Of a stretch of 64,000 bases of DNA, positions 61,748 through 64,000 are shown one piece after another (positions within the stretch are counted from its first letter, which is position 1; each line of letters starts with the position of its first letter). Location of the stretch: assembly GCA_963728195.1 (NCBI GenBank), contig CAVSIX010000003.1, positions 124,001 to 188,000 of the forward strand, in the 5' to 3' direction. A model generated the notes under the pieces. It was not told where the DNA came from and made no database searches. It worked only from the letters and a program-made list of their open reading frames with translations. Both the position numbers and the translations under genes were made by a program. Origin of the DNA: Sva-07 sp963728195. Its GTDB lineage: Bacteria; Actinomycetota; Acidimicrobiia; Acidimicrobiales; Ilumatobacteraceae.

Positions 61748-63487
61748 GACGGCACCGTCACCGCAACGAGGTGGCCGCCACCCCGACCGACACCGGTGTG
61801 CCGACCGACACCGGTGTGCCGACCGACACGGTGTGCCGACCGACTCGGCGGCACCCTTGGCGTGGTAGCTCGACCGGGTCAGCGGGCTCGCCTCGACGTG
61901 GCCGATGCCGAGTGACTCACCGATCTGCTTCCATCGGGTGAACTCGGCGGGTTCGGCGTAGCGGACGACCGGCAGGTGATGCGACGTCGGTCGCAGGTAC
62001 TGGCCGATCGTCACGATGTCGACGCCGAGGCCGGCGAGGTCGGCGAGCAGCCCCTCGATCTCGTCGTCGGTCTCGCCGAGGCCGACCATGAACCCGGTCT
62101 TGGTGGTCAGCCCAGCCGCCTTGGCGCGGGCGAGCACACCCAGCGACCGGGCGTAGCCGGCCGACGGCCGGACCGCACGTTGCAGCCGGGCGACGGTCTC
62201 GACGTTGTGGTTCAGCACGTCGGGACGGACTGCGAGCAACAGCTCGAGCGCGGTGTCGTCGCCCTTCGCGTCGGAGATCAACGTCTCGACGCGCGTCGCC
62301 GGTCGGCGCAGTCGGATCGCCTCGACACAGGCCGCGACGTGCGCCATCCCGCCGTCGGCGAGGTCGTCGCGCGCGACCATCGTGAGCACCGCATGGTCGA
62401 GTCCCATCCGCTCGATCGCCTCGGCCACGCGCGCCGGCTCGTCGGCCGCCGGTTCGAGCGGCTTGTTCGTGTCGACGAGACAGAATCCGCAGGCCCTCGT
62501 GCAACGCTCGCCGAGCACCATGAACGTCGCGGTGCCGTCGGCCCAGCACTCCGACAGGTTGGGGCATCCGGCGTCCTCGCACACCGTGACGAGGTCGAGC
62601 TCGCGCACCGTCTTCTTCAGCGACATCACGCCGGCGCCGAGCTCCACCCGGGGCCGCAACCACTCGGGCTTGCGGGTCTCGATCGACAGCCCACCGGTAA
62701 CGCCGGCTGCCTCGAGCCGGGCAGCGGCGCGATCCGACACGAGCCGTACCTGTTCGCCGGGGCCCTCGCCGCGGGAGAACGCCGACAGGTCACGGCCGTC
62801 GACGGCGTGCTTCCAGGCGACGTCCTGGCGCTCGATCGCACCGTCGGCCCAGCGGTCCGCGGCGAGACGGGAGATCACGTCGACGACGTCGCTCATCGAC
62901 ACATCGATGCCCTCCTCGGCGAGCGACGTGACCGGCTTGTCGCCGATGCCGCACGGCACGATGTGATCGCGCAGGTAGGTCATGTCGGTCGTGACGTTGA
63001 GCGCGAAGCCGTGCATCGTGCGACCGTGTGCCAGCCGCACGCCGATCGCGCAGATCTTGCGTGGCACGACGGCAGGATCCGGATGGTCGACGTCGAGCCA
63101 CACGCCGGCGAACCCGTCGAGACGTCCGGCGTTGGGCAGGCCGAGTTCGGCGAGGGCGTCGATGACCAGCCCCTCGACGTTGCACACGTGGTCCGAAGCG
63201 CCGAGACGGTTGTCGACGTTGACGATCGGATAGCCGACCAGCTGGCCGGGACCGTGGTAGGTGATGTCCCCTCCGCGCTTGGCGGCGACCAGTTCGGCGC
63301 CGACCGCCGCCGGCTCGCAGCGCAGGTTGGTCGCGAGGTCGGCCCGCTTTCCGTGCGTGAACACGTGCGGGTGCTCCAGCAACAAGAGGTGCTGATCGGT
63401 CCCGTGCCGGAACAGGGCAGTCTGCACCGACAAGGCCTCGCGGTAGGGCACCCGGCCCAGCCACCGGACGTGCAGTGCAGCGGCCAC
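60326..63487 (-). CDS. Single open frame encoding LipB, LipA and a SWIM zinc-finger protein
   Basis: The frame from GTG 63487 to the stop at 60326 is uninterrupted for 1053 codons. Residues 1 to about 230 are octanoyltransferase LipB, about 255-545 are lipoyl synthase LipA, about 549-580 are a Cys/Arg/His-rich linker encoded by an 18-bp tandem repeat, and 581-1053 are a SWIM-domain protein. The LipB-LipA junction has no stop codon, so these two look like a true fusion or a read-through pair. The LipA-SWIM junction exists only because one repeat unit is 17 bp; with 18 bp, LipA would end at a TGA at 61760-61758, ten bases before the SWIM ATG. See the component entries for each part. Confidence 0.75.
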   Translation of the reverse strand: MAAALHVRWLGRVPYREALSVQTALFRHGTDQHLLLLEHPHVFTHGKRADLATNLRCEPAAVGAELVAAKRGGDITYHGPGQLVGYPIVNVDNRLGASDHVCNVEGLVIDALAELGLPNAGRLDGFAGVWLDVDHPDPAVVPRKICAIGVRLAHGRTMHGFALNVTTDMTYLRDHIVPCGIGDKPVTSLAEEGIDVSMSDVVDVISRLAADRWADGAIERQDVAWKHAVDGRDLSAFSRGEGPGEQVRLVSDRAAARLEAAGVTGGLSIETRKPEWLRPRVELGAGVMSLKKTVRELDLVTVCEDAGCPNLSECWADGTATFMVLGERCTRACGFCLVDTNKPLEPAADEPARVAEAIERMGLDHAVLTMVARDDLADGGMAHVAACVEAIRLRRPATRVETLISDAKGDDTALELLLAVRPDVLNHNVETVARLQRAVRPSAGYARSLGVLARAKAAGLTTKTGFMVGLGETDDEIEGLLADLAGLGVDIVTIGQYLRPTSHHLPVVRYAEPAEFTRWKQIGESLGIGHVEASPLTRSSYHAKGAAESVGTPCRSAHRCRSAHRCRSGWRPPRCGDGAVMTRWSPEQVEAIAPSPAALTAARPLTTVAKWAGLGADDRAVWGSCRGSGAEPYDTMVDHVGVASRCTCPSRRHPCKHVLALLLLWSNGDVPDSASPPAVVTWLAKRRASDAHQAPDVSPAGNSESSSGAQAPGGADDTSRDRRDRDPGAGVDSEAPPDRDRARDERVERMFAGLTELDRWLDDRMRTGLADPALAKYATWDELAARLVDAQAGSLANRIRRLAGLVGASPDWHGDVLAELGLLHLLAQAGRRLGSLPGPLADAVATTVGWQVRQADVLGGVPDTDTWVVAGRSDTREDRIEVRRHWLRGTSGRWALVLSFAAYRQSLDTSLTVGTAIAADLHRYPGPALRSIVGSRHGEPIDPARPPTVDVRSACDEIGSMLVNEPWLDRVPFTVTASIAADQSTFALTDAGGALPLIAGGPSLATLLAVAGGDAVDVTCEWTPHGVVPLTIHLDDRSIDIGPRADTSFVSAA
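61758..62740 (-). other. lipA: Lipoyl synthase (LipA) segment
   Basis: LipA inserts two sulfurs into octanoyl chains on E2 and GcvH proteins. The auxiliary-cluster cysteines are CEDAGCPNLSECW, the radical-SAM cluster is CTRACGFC, and the C-terminal RSSYHA motif is present. The segment could start independently at GTG 62740 (VSDRAAARLEAAG) or be translated as part of LipB. Its original end is probably the out-of-frame TGA at 61760-61758 beyond the tandem repeat. Confidence 0.87.
61783..61848. repeat. 18-bp tandem repeat with one 17-bp unit at the lipA-SWIM junction
   Basis: The units CCGACCGACACCGGTGTG at 61783-61800 and 61801-61818 are identical. The third, at 61819-61835, lacks a C (CCGACCGACACGGTGTG), and a fourth partial copy ends at 61848. 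Eighteen-base units keep a frame; the 17-base unit changes it and so joins lipA to the SWIM gene. Confidence 0.88.
62790..63487 (-). other. lipB: Octanoyltransferase (LipB) segment
   Basis: LipB moves octanoyl from acyl carrier protein to lipoyl domains. The motif RGGDITYHGPGQLVGYP is at about residues 71-87, the catalytic Lys is in PRKICAIGVRLAHG and the catalytic Cys in IVPCGIGDKPVTSL. The GTG start at 63487 is 14 bases after the E2 stop codon, the usual gene order in actinobacteria. No stop codon separates it from lipA. Confidence 0.9.
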
Positions 63488-63501
63488 GACAGACCCGAGC
63501 G

Positions 63502-64000
63502 TCAGAGCTCGGTCGACCAGTCCTTGGTCTCGAGGATCTCCTTGACCCGAGCGAGGAACCGAGCAGCGTACGCACCGTCGAAGGCGCGGTGATCCCAGCT
63601 CATCGCGAGGTTCCCGACGGGGTGGATGGCGATCGCCTCGCCGCCGTCGGGCCCGCTCGTGACCACCGGCTTGCGCACGATGGCATCGGTCGAGATGATC
63701 GCGACCTGCGGCTGGTTGATGATCGGCATCGTGAGCACCGATCCCGCCGAGCCGTTGTTGCTCAGCGTGAACGTGCCGCCGGAGATTTCGTCGGGGCTCA
63801 GCTTGCGGGTGCGGGCCCGGTCGGCCAGATCCGAGATCTCCGAGGCGATCGCTGCGAGCCGCTTCGTCTCCGCATCACGCACGACCGGGGCGAGCAGACC
63901 GTCGTAGTCGAGGTCGACCGCAATGCCGAGATCGACGTAGTTGTGCACGATCAGGTCTCGCTCGCCGACGCTGGCGTTGAGGTGCGGGAACTCGCTCAAG
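63502..64000 (-). CDS. 2-oxo acid dehydrogenase E2 acyltransferase, C-terminal part
   Basis: This is the catalytic domain of a dihydrolipoamide acyltransferase (SucB- or PdhC-type E2); the 5' part lies beyond the window. The catalytic motif DHRAFDG is present near the C-terminus, along with LGIAVDLDYDGLLAPVVRDA, GTFTLSNNGSAGSVL and TPIINxPQ-like TMPIINQPQVAII. The lipoyl and subunit-binding domains would be upstream. The gene lies directly in front of lipB-lipA, the enzymes that make its lipoyl cofactor. Whether it is SucB or PdhC/BkdB cannot be said from this part. Confidence 0.92.
   Translation of the reverse strand, partial: LSEFPHLNASVGERDLIVHNYVDLGIAVDLDYDGLLAPVVRDAETKRLAAIASEISDLADRARTRKLSPDEISGGTFTLSNNGSAGSVLTMPIINQPQVAIISTDAIVRKPVVTSGPDGGEAIAIHPVGNLAMSWDHRAFDGAYAARFLARVKEILETKDWSTEL

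Noticed and set aside
61783..61848. CRISPR-like array
   Set aside because: The units are contiguous 17-18-bp repeats with no spacers, inside a coding region.

Overview
The window is GC-rich, densely packed chromosomal DNA from an actinobacterium. Support comes from an actinobacterial-type DapD, a stand-alone LigD polymerase domain, the ImuA'/ImuB/DnaE2 mutasome with actinobacterial LexA boxes, DUF3039 and DUF4031 proteins and a DUF222/HNH (13E12-type) gene. The overall flavour suggests Acidimicrobiia (Ilumatobacter-like), but no rRNA or tRNA is present to prove it. No prophage, CRISPR array or classical insertion sequence is visible.

Layout. 1-8.0 kb: partial dapD, LigD polymerase, an EamA exporter, pirin, nitroreductase, a small DUF333 lipoprotein, ThrH and a P-type cation ATPase. 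8.0-25.6 kb: MFS transporter coupled to an acyl-CoA mutase large subunit, RidA, class II aldolase, two more EamA exporters, a rhodanese-ThiF fusion, an RDD membrane protein with an 18-unit nonapeptide repeat, Sir2, a class III aminotransferase, RF3, a DUF2207 membrane protein and leucyl aminopeptidase. 25.7-31.0 kb: a four-gene AapJQMP-type amino-acid ABC transporter with overlapping genes, then a YceI-like protein. 31.0-35.0 kb: a heterodimeric ABC exporter (one half frameshifted) directly behind an ArsC-family gene whose catalytic cysteine codon is TGA and is followed by a SECIS-like hairpin, so a probable selenoprotein. 35-43.8 kb: HD hydrolase, MFS, malic enzyme, DUF3039, Nudix, universal stress protein, thioesterase, enolase-superfamily enzyme and a secreted SGNH hydrolase. 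43.9-51.4 kb: DnaE2 and ImuB-ImuA', both behind LexA boxes, flanking a Nudix gene and an atypical response regulator. 51.5-52.9 kb: a B12-binding, CarH-like regulator and a Nfu_N-like protein. 53.1-61.7 kb: a VWA / DUF5682 / MoxR / DUF5691 / SWIM gene set, all on the minus strand and interrupted by an HNH endonuclease gene. 61.7-64 kb: lipA, lipB and the 3' end of an E2 acyltransferase. LipB, LipA and the SWIM protein lie in one uninterrupted 1053-codon frame.

The intergenic spaces carry at least three families of dispersed palindromic repeats. Family A has the core GGGGTCAGACCCC. Family B has GATGAGCGAA and TTCGCTCATC arms. Family C has the core GAATCCGCACGCAAACGT. Some copies run into coding sequence and supply stop codons or terminal residues.

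The strongest candidates for undescribed biology are the Sec-type ArsC next to the ABC exporter, the LipB-LipA-SWIM continuous frame created by a contracted tandem repeat, and the MoxR/VWA/DUF5682/DUF5691/SWIM set.
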